This document shows, in pieces, positions 33,351 to 42,248 of a DNA stretch of 64,000 bases. Numbering within the stretch: the stretch's first letter is position 1; every line of letters starts with the position of its first letter. Position numbers and translations under genes: made by a program. The stretch spans positions 16,912-80,911 of the forward strand of contig CALCZA010000047.1 of assembly GCA_937906475.1 (NCBI GenBank), read 5' to 3'. Under the pieces are notes generated by a model that saw nothing but the letters and a program-made list of their open reading frames with translations, searched no databases and had not been told where the DNA came from. This DNA comes from an uncultured bacterium (GTDB lineage: Bacteria > Planctomycetota > UBA1135 > UBA2386).

Positions 33351-34319
33351 ATGAACCGTACCACCGCGAACGTCTTGTTCTGCCTTGCATCCCTGATCGG
33401 GACGGTTGCCGCCCAGGCGCCGGGCACGGAATCGGCTGAAAAGCCGCAAGTCCATCCTGTTAACGACCTTGTGGCGGTGGTCGCCAGTGCCGAGGCTGCC
33501 CTGACGAGCCTGCGAATGACGATGGCCACGACCGGCAAGCTGCCGGGCGGCCTCGATGTGACGACGCGCGGCGAGCTACGTGTCCTGCGTGGGACACAGG
33601 CCAAGCCGGGGGATCAGCAGTTTAGCGCACTGCAATATTCGTTCGGCGACGGCCTGGAGGGTCGCATGGAAACGGCCCGCACCAAGGAAGGCATCCTGAT
33701 CTTCGAAGAGGATCCGGCGTTTGGCGCGGTGTTCGTGCACATTCCGGCGGATGTTGTCGCGGACCTCGAATGGGCGTCCGTCATCCTGAAGAAGACAGAT
33801 CTGCCGGGCATGGTCGATGGTCGGGCGCAGTCGCCGCTGGGCAGCGGCATGATCACGGACTTGATGCGTACCTTCGATCTGGCGATTGCCAAGGAGAAGG
33901 AGCACGAAGGCGACCAGGGCATCTGGTTACGTGGGGCACGCCGGGCAGGACTCGATGCGCAGGATCCCGATTTGCCGTTGGCCGATCGCGTCGAAGTGTT
34001 TGTTCGCGACCGCGACCATGCCGTGTTGCTGGCTCGCTACTTCGTCGGTGTTGATGTTGTGCAGCAAGTCACTGTGGAGAACGTCGAAGTCGACGCCAAG
34101 TTTGCGGAGGCTGACTTCAAGGTCGATGGCCACGGCGAACGCGTTCGCGACGTGCGCGACTACCAGCCGCTTTGGGAGCAGGTACTTGAGGCCGTGACTG
34201 GTGCTGAAGCCAAGGCGAAGGAAGGGGACATTCGGCCGAGTAAGCGCGTGCGCCAGGGCGACAAGAAGCCGGCGCCGTCCGAAGGCAAAGATCCAGCGAA
34301 GGCTAGCGGCGGCAAGTAG
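33351..34319 (+). CDS. Secreted protein of unknown function, possibly LolA-like
   Basis: I start this 322-aa protein at 33351 (MNRTTANVLFCLASLIGTV), a signal peptide cut before QAPG. The mature part begins with a short helix (LVAVVASAEAALTSLRMTMA). It continues as alternating beta strands and short helices, including RTKEGILIFEEDPAFGAVFV and RVEVFVRDRDHAVLLARYFV, ending VTVENVEVDAKFAEADFKVD. The pattern of antiparallel strands closing with a D-x-x-F-x-x-E/D-F segment recalls the half-barrel of LolA/LolB and DUF1571 proteins. Similarity is by pattern only. The last 45 residues are Lys/Pro-rich. It is divergent from the HEAT paralogues, with 86 bp between. Confidence 0.6.
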   Translation: MNRTTANVLFCLASLIGTVAAQAPGTESAEKPQVHPVNDLVAVVASAEAALTSLRMTMATTGKLPGGLDVTTRGELRVLRGTQAKPGDQQFSALQYSFGDGLEGRMETARTKEGILIFEEDPAFGAVFVHIPADVVADLEWASVILKKTDLPGMVDGRAQSPLGSGMITDLMRTFDLAIAKEKEHEGDQGIWLRGARRAGLDAQDPDLPLADRVEVFVRDRDHAVLLARYFVGVDVVQQVTVENVEVDAKFAEADFKVDGHGERVRDVRDYQPLWEQVLEAVTGAEAKAKEGDIRPSKRVRQGDKKPAPSEGKDPAKASGGK

Positions 34320-34387
34320 CCGCCCGGATCTTTGGTGCTTCAGGGTGCCTGCGCTATTGCGGGTGCCTGCGCGGCAGGATCGCCGCG

Positions 34388-35977
34388 CTATTCGCCGAGG
34401 TCTTCTTCGCTCGGCGGCGTTTCGAGCAACTCGAGGCCTTCGTAGCGAGATTTGGCGTAGTTGATCTCGAACTCCGAGTTGAACAACGCGACGTAGCGAC
34501 CCGCTTCGTCCTTGACGACCATCGGCAGGATTTCGAGCACTTCCTCGGTGACGTCCTTGATCCAGCGCGCTCGCGACCATCCCTTGCGCTCGAGGCGCAG
34601 GTCGACGTTGTATTCGGATTCCAAGCGAGCTTGGAAAACCTGTAGCTGTAGCTCGCCAACGGCACCGAGAACAGGTTCGCGCGCGCCGTGGCGCGGCCAG
34701 AAGATCTGCACAACGCCTTCTTCGCCAAGCTGGGTTAGACCCTTGCCGAAGCCCTTGGCCATCGAAGGTTCACGTGGAGCGACCTGCGCGAAGATCTCTG
34801 GCGCGAACCGTGGGAAGTTGCGCACGTCAAACGATGGGCCGGAACTGAGTGCGTCGCCGACGCGGAACATGCCGGGGTTGATCAACCCGATGACATCGCC
34901 GGGGAACGCTTCTTCGATCGAAACGCGTTCTTGCCCGAAGAAGCGGTGTGGGTGGGAGAGGCGCACGTCGCGGCCCATGCGCAAGTGCTTGGCGGCCATG
35001 CCGCGCTCGAATCGCCCGGACGTGACGCGCAAGAACGCGATGCGGTCGCGGTGCATCTTGTCCATGTTGGCGGCGACTTTGTAGACGAAGCCCGAGAAGA
35101 ACGGCTCGTTCGGCGCGATCTCACCACTCATGGTGGGCAACGGGCCCGGTGGTGGCGCGATCTCGATGAAGCTCTTCAGGATCTCTTCGACGCCGAAGTT
35201 CGATAGCGCACTGCAGAAGAACATCGGGCTGATCTTCTGCTCCATGAAGTCTTGGAGCGCGAAGGGCTGCACGCAGTTTTGGACCATCTCGAGGTCTTCG
35301 ATCAGCTTGTTGTGCGCGCGGTCGCCGAGCGCTTCCCGCAAGGCGGGGTCTTCTGGTCCGGTGGTCTCTACCGCAGCGCGCGTTGCGTTGTGCGCGGTGC
35401 GCTCATAGAGCAGCACGTTCTTTTCGCGCAGCGAGTAGACGCCACGGAAGCCGTCGCCCGAACCAATCGGCCACGATGCCGGAACGATCGTGATGCCGAG
35501 CGTCTTCTCTACTTCGTCCATCAAGTCGAGCGGGTCGCGCGACGGCCGGTCCATCTTGTTGACGACGGTGACGATTGGAATGCCGCGATCGCGACACACC
35601 TTGAACAACTTGATTGTCTGCGGCTCGACGCCCTTGGCACCATCGATCAGCATCAGCGCTGCATCGGCAGCGACCAACGTGCGGTAGGTGTCTTCGGAGA
35701 AGTCTTGGTGGCCAGGCGTGTCGAGTAGGTTGACGCAGTAGCCCTCGTATTCGAACTGCAGCGCGGAACTGCTGATCGAAATGCCACGCTTCTTCTCGAT
35801 GTCCATCCAGTCGGACGTCGCGCTCTGGCCGCCTCGACGAGCCTTGACGGAACCAGCCTGACGGATGGCGCCGCCGTAGAGCAGCAACTTCTCGGTTAGA
35901 GTCGTCTTGCCGGCATCAGGATGCGAGATGATCGCAAACGTGCGGCGGCGTTGGATTTCGTGATTAAGGTCGGACAT
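34388..35977 (-). CDS. prfC: Peptide chain release factor 3
   Basis: RF3 is the GTPase that removes RF1 and RF2 from the ribosome after release. The 529-aa protein shows the RF3-specific G1 motif SHPDAGKTTLTEKLLLYGGA. G2 follows with EKKRGISISSSALQFEY (the RGIS...T-x-x-F switch, here with S in place of T), then G3 DTPGHQDF and G4 NKMD. The RF3-type stretch AGSVKARRGGQSATSDWMD separates it from EF-G. Domain II and III segments (FFSGFVYKVAANMDKMHRDR, GAVGELQLQVFQARL) are intact. Full-length and free-standing. Confidence 0.96.
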   Translation of the reverse strand: MSDLNHEIQRRRTFAIISHPDAGKTTLTEKLLLYGGAIRQAGSVKARRGGQSATSDWMDIEKKRGISISSSALQFEYEGYCVNLLDTPGHQDFSEDTYRTLVAADAALMLIDGAKGVEPQTIKLFKVCRDRGIPIVTVVNKMDRPSRDPLDLMDEVEKTLGITIVPASWPIGSGDGFRGVYSLREKNVLLYERTAHNATRAAVETTGPEDPALREALGDRAHNKLIEDLEMVQNCVQPFALQDFMEQKISPMFFCSALSNFGVEEILKSFIEIAPPPGPLPTMSGEIAPNEPFFSGFVYKVAANMDKMHRDRIAFLRVTSGRFERGMAAKHLRMGRDVRLSHPHRFFGQERVSIEEAFPGDVIGLINPGMFRVGDALSSGPSFDVRNFPRFAPEIFAQVAPREPSMAKGFGKGLTQLGEEGVVQIFWPRHGAREPVLGAVGELQLQVFQARLESEYNVDLRLERKGWSRARWIKDVTEEVLEILPMVVKDEAGRYVALFNSEFEINYAKSRYEGLELLETPPSEEDLGE

Positions 35978-36079
35978 CGCGGGTTTCGGCGCGAACAGCG
36001 TAGCGGCGCGGCGCGGGAATGCGAGTTCCGCCCGGTGCGGGTGGGCTCGATGCGGGGGCGCTCGGCTCCCGTCAATCTC

Positions 36080-36739
36080 TCACGCGAGGACCGAAACGAC
36101 CCAACGCACGTAGGGGTTGGCGATCCCGCCGGCGAGTTTGTAGAGGTGGTAGTCGTTCGACGACAGGACCATGAACACCACGACAAACGCGATCAGGAAG
36201 ACTCGCGGGTCCTGGACCCTGCGAAGCATGCGGGCATAGCCCTTGTGCAGATTCGCCAGCACACTCGCGCCATCCAGCGGTGGCACCGGGATCAGATTGA
36301 ACAAGAATAGCGCGATATTGCTGACCCCGAAGACCCACAGGAACTGCAGTAGGTTTTCGCTCATCACGGACATTTCAGTCGAGCCGCCGATGGTGACCCG
36401 CCAGACGCTGAGTCCCGTGAGCGCCAGGAACGCGAGTAGCAGGTTCATCAGCGGTCCCGCCGCCGACACGAGCGCGTCGCCATAGCGACTGCGAAACCGC
36501 GTCCGGTCGACCGGCATGGCGCCATAGCACATGCCCATCAGCGCCAACATGATCAGCGAGATCGCCCCCATGTGCACGCGCGGGTCGACGGTCATGTGAC
36601 CGGTTTCAATCGGCGTGCGGTCCCCTTGCCAAATCGCGGCCCAGCCATGAGCCAATTCGTGCAGCACGACGCTGAACACCATCGTGACCACGACGTAGAC
36701 GAAGAAGGCAGGATTGGCGCTGATGTTCTCGATGAACAT
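36080..36739 (-). CDS. M50-family site-2-protease-like membrane metallopeptidase
   Basis: The 219-aa protein has about five membrane helices. The first carries the zinc motif HELAH (VVLHELAHGWAAIWQGD) and the fourth carries NLIPVPPLDGASVL, the N-P-x-x-x-L-D-G motif that gives the third ligand. The AAGPLMNLLLAFLAL segment is typical of the compact group without a PDZ domain. Members cut membrane-embedded substrates; here the target is unknown. Length and layout match small bacterial homologues near the SpoIVFB/YwhC type. The upstream gap holds a broken gene on the same strand. Confidence 0.9.
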   Translation of the reverse strand: MFIENISANPAFFVYVVVTMVFSVVLHELAHGWAAIWQGDRTPIETGHMTVDPRVHMGAISLIMLALMGMCYGAMPVDRTRFRSRYGDALVSAAGPLMNLLLAFLALTGLSVWRVTIGGSTEMSVMSENLLQFLWVFGVSNIALFLFNLIPVPPLDGASVLANLHKGYARMLRRVQDPRVFLIAFVVVFMVLSSNDYHLYKLAGGIANPYVRWVVSVLA

Positions 36740-36751
36740 GAGCGCGCGAGC

Positions 36752-37184
36752 CTACTGGTTTGCGGCTCGAATTGGCACGTGTTGCCGCCTTCCGGCCACT
36801 CGAGCAAGCGACCAGACTTCTTGGTCTTTGCTTTGAGGAACTTGCTCCACTCGGCGGGCCATTGCTCTTGGCGTTGTCAGCATCGCCCGTCGCTGCCGGC
36901 TGCTGCGGCCATCACCCGATCTCTCTCTTTCGCGTTGCTGTTGATGTGCACGAAGATGACGCCGTCCTTCGCATGCTCGCGCGGCAACGTCGCATGGTAA
37001 TCGTCCGCATCGCAGTGGTTGGTGGGGCTGCGTTGAGTGGCAGTTGATGACGGCTACCTTGCTTAGCAACTCTTGCAGTTCGCACGGCTTACCGCCGAGT
37101 TTGACGACAACGGCGTTGTCATCGAGGCGTTGGCCCAGTGCTAACTCCGCAACTGCGCTGGTCTGCTGGGGGGGCTGGCATCAT
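36752..37184 (-). pseudogene. Broken gene of unknown function (two frameshifts and a TGA)
   Basis: The 520-bp gap between the protease and the helicase contains coding-like sequence on the minus strand in pieces. An ATG pair at 37179-37184 starts MMPAPP. After a run of seven C (37168-37174 on the plus strand) the reading must shift to give ELALGQRLDDNAVVVKLGG and CELQELLSKVAVINCHST. A second shift near 37015-37025 leads to HCDADDYHATLPREHAKDGV and IFVHINSNAKERDRVMAAAA. A TGA at 36877-36879 interrupts the frame, which then continues QRQEQWPAEWSKFLKAKTKK and LLEWPEGGNTCQFEPQTS up to the protease start. The pieces have sensible composition in a single order, unlike the neighbouring frames. Decay or assembly error are both possible. 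Confidence 0.6.
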
Positions 37185-37259
37185 CAAGCTTGCCGGCACG
37201 ATCCGGTGCACTCCGGCCTTCCTGGTCGACTGTTTACGGGTCCGAAGCGAACTAGGCCC

Positions 37260-38465
37260 ATGATTGTGTCTTTTTGGGCAATCGCTGCCGGTATCCTGTT
37301 CGCCCCCAAAGTTTCCTCGTTCGCACCTGCCGCCCCAAGTCCCTTGCCGTCCTTCTCCGACTATCCGCTTCTTCCGTCCCTCAAAGCCAGCCTTACCGAA
37401 CAGGAGCTGACGACCCCGACGGATATCCAGGCGCGCGCGATTCCCGAGCTGCTAAAGAAGCGCTCGATGGTGGGCGTTGCCGAGACTGGTAGTGGCAAGA
37501 CGCTCGCGTATGTGCTGCCGATGCTACACCTCATCAAGGAGCTCGAGTCCGCTGAGGAACCGGTATCTGATTCGGGTCGACCGCGCGGCATCGTGCTGGT
37601 TCCAGGTCGCGAACTTGGCGAGCAAGTCGGGCGCGTATTCAAGGGCTTGACGCACGGCACGCGCTTGCGCGTTCGCTATGCGATTGGTGGTTCGGCCAAG
37701 CAAGTTGCGCGGATGAACATCAACTCTGACTTTGAGATCCTGGTCGCGACGCCTGGGCGCTTGCTGCAACTGCTGACTCAGAAGCGAGTGCGGCTCGACG
37801 ACGCGCGCATGCTGGTGTTTGACGAGGCGGATCAGTTGCTCGATCAAGGCTTCTTGCCAGTCGCCTCCAGGGTCGCGCGCGATTGCCCTGCCGCCGTGCA
37901 GATGGTGATGTTTTCGGCAACGATGCCGGAGACGTTGCGCGCCGTCGTCAAGGACATCTTCGGTGAGAAACCGTTGCAGATTGAGACGCACGGTAGCCAC
38001 AAGGTTGTGCGCACGTTGCGCACCGACAATCGCAGGGTCGAGCACGGTCGCCGCACCGATGTGTTGCGTCAGGTCCTGCGCGAGAAGCCGGATTCGGGCA
38101 CGGTGCTGTTTGCCAATACACGCGCGCAATGTGAAGTGTTGGCTGAGTGGCTCGACGAAGTAGATGTTGGGTTCGTGCGCTACATGGGCGAGATGGATCG
38201 CGCCGAGCGCCGGCGCAACCTGGCGAGCTTCCGCGATGGCGATGTGTCGGTGCTTTTGACTACCGACCTCGGCGGCCGCGGCCTCGATATCGAGCGCGTC
38301 GACCGCGTCGTCAACGTGCACCTGCCGAAGGACGTTGACAACTACCTGCACCGCGTTGGCCGCACGGCGCGCGCTGGCCGCAAGGGCCTTGTCGTCAACC
38401 TCGTGACCGAGCGCGACAACCCGCTGATGGTCAAACTGAAGAAGCGCGAATACAAGCCGCACTGA
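37260..38465 (+). CDS. DEAD-box RNA helicase
   Basis: The 401-aa protein has all the family motifs. The Q motif region reads LTTPTDIQARAIPELL, Walker A is AETGSGKT, Ia-like is PGRELGEQ (usually PTREL) and Ib is ATPGRLLQLL. Motif II is DEAD in VFDEADQLLD and motif III is FSATMP. Motif V is TTDLGGRGLDIERV and motif VI is HRVGRTARAGR. It is the compact core with almost no C-terminal extension, ending soon after motif VI. I start it at 37260; the open reading extends to 37044, but that part overlaps the broken gene and is Ser/Cys/Trp-rich. The first 20 residues are hydrophobic and may not be translated; a later start is possible. Confidence 0.9.
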   Translation: MIVSFWAIAAGILFAPKVSSFAPAAPSPLPSFSDYPLLPSLKASLTEQELTTPTDIQARAIPELLKKRSMVGVAETGSGKTLAYVLPMLHLIKELESAEEPVSDSGRPRGIVLVPGRELGEQVGRVFKGLTHGTRLRVRYAIGGSAKQVARMNINSDFEILVATPGRLLQLLTQKRVRLDDARMLVFDEADQLLDQGFLPVASRVARDCPAAVQMVMFSATMPETLRAVVKDIFGEKPLQIETHGSHKVVRTLRTDNRRVEHGRRTDVLRQVLREKPDSGTVLFANTRAQCEVLAEWLDEVDVGFVRYMGEMDRAERRRNLASFRDGDVSVLLTTDLGGRGLDIERVDRVVNVHLPKDVDNYLHRVGRTARAGRKGLVVNLVTERDNPLMVKLKKREYKPH

Positions 38466-38584
38466 TCGGGCCAGGTGTCGCTGGGACGATTGCCTACGGA
38501 ATCAGGCCTTGGCGAGGTGTTGCTTGCTGGCGGCTTCACGATGATCCCGCTCTGCGAGATCACCGTGGAGTAGCGACCGGTTCG

Positions 38585-39466
38585 CTACATCTTGTCAGGA
38601 TCCTGACCGCGCAACACCGAGTTGCCATCGAACGTCTCGCGCAGGTTGGCACTCGCCGGTTGCGCCAGCATCTCCGCGTTGATGCGGCCACTCTGGGCGA
38701 AGAAGTCGATTGGATTGTTCCAGACCAACTGTTCGACCTTTTCGCGCGGCACGCCGGCTTGCTCAAGCTTGACGCAGGTGCGTGGCACCATCATCGGGTC
38801 GCTGACGCCCCAGTCGGCGGCACTGTTGATGACGAAGCGTTCGATGCCGTACTCGAGCACGATCGAAACCATGCGCGCCGGATCCATCTTGGTGTTCGGG
38901 TAGATCGAGAAGCCTGACCAGCAACCGAGGTCGCGGGTGATCTTGATCGTCTCCTCGTTGCCGTGGTCGAGCAGTACGCGTTCCATCGGGAAGTTGGCTT
39001 CCTTGACGATCGCAATGCAGCGCTGGAAGCCCTTCATCTTGTCGCGGTGGGGCGTGTGCACCAACACCGGCAGGTCATGGTTGCGGGCCAGCTCAAGCTG
39101 CTCCGACATCATGATCTCTTCGGTCTTGGTCTGGTCGTCGAGACCGATTTCGCCAACGCCGATGCACGAGTCCTTTTCGCAGTAGCGCGGCAGGATCGCG
39201 AGCACATCACGGTTGATGCTGTTGTCGTTGGCTTCGCGCGGGTTGAGGCCCATCGTGCAGAAGTGATGGATGCCGAATTGCTGCGCGCGATGGCGCTCCC
39301 AGCCGATCAGCGTTTCGTAGTAGTCGATGAAGGTGCCGACTGATGTGCGGTTCTGGCCGAGCCAAAAAGCTGGCTCGAGCAAGGCGCGCACGCCGGCAAG
39401 ACTCAGTTGCTCGTAGTCGTCGGTGACCCGACTGAACATGTGGATGTGCGGTTCGAAGATGAGCAT
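38585..39466 (-). CDS. eboB: TatD-like metal hydrolase, EboB type
   Basis: The 293-aa protein starts at 39466 with MLIFEPHIHMFSR, carrying the first metal motif (H-x-H) of the TatD/amidohydrolase barrel. Later ligands are the glutamate in IGVGEIGLDDQT, His in PVLVHTPHRDK, His in LLDHGNEETI and Asp in VINSAADWGVSD. The sequence diverges from housekeeping TatD nucleases (long FIDYYETLIGWERHRAQQFG insertion) and resembles the hydrolase of the ebo cluster. Ebo proteins are thought to help move a metabolite precursor to the periplasm, as in scytonemin synthesis. The EboA-like gene lies 31 bp upstream on the same strand, so the two form one unit. Confidence 0.75.
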   Translation of the reverse strand: MLIFEPHIHMFSRVTDDYEQLSLAGVRALLEPAFWLGQNRTSVGTFIDYYETLIGWERHRAQQFGIHHFCTMGLNPREANDNSINRDVLAILPRYCEKDSCIGVGEIGLDDQTKTEEIMMSEQLELARNHDLPVLVHTPHRDKMKGFQRCIAIVKEANFPMERVLLDHGNEETIKITRDLGCWSGFSIYPNTKMDPARMVSIVLEYGIERFVINSAADWGVSDPMMVPRTCVKLEQAGVPREKVEQLVWNNPIDFFAQSGRINAEMLAQPASANLRETFDGNSVLRGQDPDKM

Positions 39467-39497
39467 CGCGATTCGTCTGGGGCCTAATTGTCGGGGG

Positions 39498-40334
39498 CTA
39501 GTTGGTAGCGAGTTGTTGCAGCAGTTCGCGAACGGTTTCACGCGGTTCACGCGGCAGTCGTTCTTGGGCGAACTGGGCAAGGAGGGGTTGTAGCTTTGAG
39601 TCGTTGTTGCGCATCGCGAGCAAACCATCGGCGGCTGCGTGGCGCACGCCATCGTCACCGTGCTCGAGGCCGCCGATCAAGCGACCGAGCGCGCCGGGGC
39701 AGACCGCATGGCCGAGCATGCGATAGGTGTGCTTCCAGACCGAGCGGCCGGCGGCTTCACGTTCGGTCGCGAGGTCTTGCAGCATGGTCGACAGGGTGGC
39801 GTTCGCGTGGCTCTCGATGTTGAGTGCGCGCGTCAGGTCCATGCCGATGAACGCGAACTTCAGTAGCAAGCGGTTGCCAGTGTCAGCGTCGATGGTCCCG
39901 CTTTTGAGGGTGCGCGCCAGCAGGTCGCTATCACACATCGCCGCTTCGAGGTGCAGCACGATGTTGGTGCGCAAGGCCTCGCCAAACAGGCGGCTGGTGG
40001 TGCTGCTGAGGGGCATGAAGTTCAGGCAACGGAACAGCATGGCCCGCTCTTCGATGTCGCCATGAGCAAAAACATCGAGGACTTCTTCTTCGGTCGCATC
40101 GAGCGACGTGACCAGATACGCGGCCACGAGATCGCAAGTGCGGAAAGCATCGAGGTCGACGGTCGCTTCGCCGAAGAGCCGCTGGCCGCCGCCCGCCACG
40201 GCCTTGCCGAATCGGCGGGGGAGACCTGGGAAAGCTACGGGCAAACGACTTCGGTTGGTTCTCAGGGTGGCGAGAATCTCGTCAGCCTGCTCGGCCGCGG
40301 GGCCCAGGAGAGCGCGCAGTTCTGCTGTAGACAT
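39498..40334 (-). CDS. eboA: EboA-like protein
   Basis: The 278-aa helical protein (start at 40334; an ATG at 40349 is the other choice) matches EboA by a chain of family features. These are a FPGLPRRFGK segment near residue 40, GEALRTNIVLHLEAAMCDSD, and NRLLLKFAFIGMDLTRALNI followed by a NATLSTMLQDLATEREAAGR segment. In known EboA proteins the same places read EGIRTNM, NQMVLKALFxG, and RANxxLAxMLxDYAHERWAAGR. The C-terminal 70 residues (LIGGLEHGDDGVRHAAADGL) form a HEAT-like unit. No enzymatic motif is known for EboA. It precedes the EboB-like gene; other ebo genes (prenyltransferase, EboD, EboE, EboF) are not in this window. Confidence 0.75.
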   Translation of the reverse strand: MSTAELRALLGPAAEQADEILATLRTNRSRLPVAFPGLPRRFGKAVAGGGQRLFGEATVDLDAFRTCDLVAAYLVTSLDATEEEVLDVFAHGDIEERAMLFRCLNFMPLSSTTSRLFGEALRTNIVLHLEAAMCDSDLLARTLKSGTIDADTGNRLLLKFAFIGMDLTRALNIESHANATLSTMLQDLATEREAAGRSVWKHTYRMLGHAVCPGALGRLIGGLEHGDDGVRHAAADGLLAMRNNDSKLQPLLAQFAQERLPREPRETVRELLQQLATN

Positions 40335-40444
40335 TGGGGCGAACACCATACTGGGTCGTTGGAGCTGCGTCATGTGACAGCAAGCGAACCCTGTCATTGG
40401 GGGGAGCGGGGAGGGTGCAGGCTGCAGCGGCCGATGGTCCCAGC

Positions 40445-40828
40445 ATGGAGGGCGGCGTCGTAGGCTGCCATCGCGCGGTGCCCGACCGGCATCTGCCGAT
40501 TGCGCTCCAGCTGACCCTCAATAGTGCGGAAGGGCTGGCCATGCTGCAAGTACAGATGGAATGCGGTTGCACCGACGAGCTGCTGATCCTGCTTGGCCTG
40601 GATTTGCCCGATGATGCCGCCGTGAAGTTCTTGGTGGAGCTTCGTCGCAACGAGCAGTTAGTCGAGAGTGCCGTCGCCGGCTACATGTCCGACTTGCCGC
40701 CATTCGGAGAACATGTCGCGAGCGATCGCGCCTTGGACTTGTGCCTGCATCTGAGCGCCGAAGGTGAGCATATTACTGCGGCCATCCTGGTTGCGTTCGC
40801 CGCGAGCCACCGGCATCTTCGAGTTTGA
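40445..40828 (+). CDS. Small hypothetical protein
   Basis: I do not recognise this 127-aa protein. The chosen start at 40445 avoids overlap with the divergent EboA gene; the open reading extends upstream to 40334. The central part (CGCTDELLILLGLDLPDDAA) has two close cysteines, then a helix KFLVELRRNEQLVESAVAGY. A beta-rich end reads LDLCLHLSAEGEHITAAILV. There is no signal peptide or membrane helix. Codon choice is like that of its neighbours. It lies 115 bp before lgt. Confidence 0.5.
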   Translation: MEGGVVGCHRAVPDRHLPIALQLTLNSAEGLAMLQVQMECGCTDELLILLGLDLPDDAAVKFLVELRRNEQLVESAVAGYMSDLPPFGEHVASDRALDLCLHLSAEGEHITAAILVAFAASHRHLRV

Positions 40829-40943
40829 GATTCGCTAAGGATTCGATCTCACTGGCTGTGCAGTTGCCGCCGATCGCCGCTAGGCCAAATTGCGTGGTTT
40901 CGTGGTGCGACTTAGCGAAACATCCAGGCTAGGGTGCTACGCG

Positions 40944-42095
40944 ATGGACTTCCCCGCCTGGGACCCGGTTCTGTTCGACATCCCCTATCTGCCGATCGCT
41001 ATTCGGTGGTATGGCATGATGTACGTCGTTGGCTTCATCTTCGCGCAGTGGATTTTTGTGCGCCTGGCGCGACGCGGGTTTTTCCCGGTCTCGCCAGAGG
41101 TAGCGCCCGACTTGATCTTCTACTGCGTGTTTGGCGTGATGCTGGGCGGCCGAATGGGCTATGCGCTGTTCTATGACCATTCGCTGCTGAACCCGCTGAA
41201 CTTCGTGCAGGTGTGGAAGGGCGGCTTGTCGTTCCACGGTGGTCTGGCGGGCGTGTGTGTTTCGATGTGGCTGTTCTGTCGTCACCACAAGATTGGCTGG
41301 GGGCGGGTTGCCGATGCGACGGCCCTTGCCGGGACGCTGGGCATCTTCTTCGTGCGCATGGCCAACTTCATCAACGGCGAGCTGTATGGCCGGGTGACCG
41401 AGGCCACCACGTGGGGCGCGATGCAGTTCCCTACCGATCCGGCGGCGGCGGCATTGTTCAAATTGCCCCCCGGCCTCTCGATGCGCGACCGCGAGCTGTG
41501 TATCCAGGTCGCCTATGGCAAGCTTGAGTTTGCTGATGTCAAAGATCGCCTGAGTGATGACGCAGTGAGCCGCTGGGATACAATCGAGCCCTACCTCGAT
41601 TGGTCGCGTGTAAGCGGTCTGACCGGGGCTGACTGCGACCCGATCAACACGAGCAGCACGTTCATAGACTACAAGCGCTGGTTGGACCGCGAAGGAATGC
41701 CTGCCCCGGAGTCGGACGAATACCTGGTTCCGTTCCGTCACCCGTCGCAGCTCTACGAAGGCTTCGGTGAGGGACTGTTGCTCGGGCTGGTGCTGTTGGT
41801 CGTCTACCTGATGACGCGCAACAAACCGCTGCGAACGGGCCGTTACGCCGCGATTTTCCTGCTGGGCTACGCGATCATCCGCGGTTCGCTTGAGATGGTT
41901 CGCCAGTGGGATCCGCAGTTCCCGCCCGAAGGCGTTCTGTTTGGCATGACGATGGGGCAGACGCTGAGCGTGGCCATGGTCGTGGGGGCGTTGATGATCC
42001 TGTTCTGGCCGAGAAAGCCCGAGCCGGAAAAGACAGAACTCCCACCTGTAAAGGGCCAACCGGACTCGAATCAGGCTAGTTCGCCGAAGTCCTGA
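40944..42095 (+). CDS. lgt: Prolipoprotein diacylglyceryl transferase with a long insertion
   Basis: Lgt moves diacylglycerol from phosphatidylglycerol to the lipobox cysteine of prolipoproteins in the inner membrane. The 383-aa protein has the conserved N-terminal IRWYGMMYVVGF, the H-G-G-L segment GLSFHGGLAG and the signature GIFFVRMANFINGELYGRVT. Near the end it has FRHPSQLYEGFGEGLLL and RGSLEMVRQWDPQ. Between the signature and HPSQLYE lie about 110 residues (MSMRDRELCIQ-like polar sequence to PESDEYLVPF), whereas E. coli Lgt has about 25. The added part is polar and probably lies outside the membrane. Its substrates here include the lipoproteins at 12073, 23463 and 42249. Confidence 0.93.
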   Translation: MDFPAWDPVLFDIPYLPIAIRWYGMMYVVGFIFAQWIFVRLARRGFFPVSPEVAPDLIFYCVFGVMLGGRMGYALFYDHSLLNPLNFVQVWKGGLSFHGGLAGVCVSMWLFCRHHKIGWGRVADATALAGTLGIFFVRMANFINGELYGRVTEATTWGAMQFPTDPAAAALFKLPPGLSMRDRELCIQVAYGKLEFADVKDRLSDDAVSRWDTIEPYLDWSRVSGLTGADCDPINTSSTFIDYKRWLDREGMPAPESDEYLVPFRHPSQLYEGFGEGLLLGLVLLVVYLMTRNKPLRTGRYAAIFLLGYAIIRGSLEMVRQWDPQFPPEGVLFGMTMGQTLSVAMVVGALMILFWPRKPEPEKTELPPVKGQPDSNQASSPKS

Positions 42096-42248
42096 GTGGG
42101 TTTGGGTTCTGGCGGCTCGCCCGCCCGATTCCAGAATCCTACGCAGATCACCAGGAAGGCCATCGTAACCCTGGTTGCCGCGGTGGTTCGCGGGGATAAT
42201 GCGAACCGCCGCTGCGTGCAGAATGGGCCCGCTAGGCAGTGATTTCCT

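Noticed and set aside
34343..34372. Repeated 12-mer GGGTGCCTGCGC after the LolA-like gene
   Set aside because: Two copies only, 18 bases apart, in GC-rich DNA. This is too little to call a functional repeat.
37044..37259. Upstream extension of the DEAD-box helicase
   Set aside because: The sequence is Ser/Cys/Trp-rich, unlike any helicase N-terminus, and overlaps the broken minus-strand gene.
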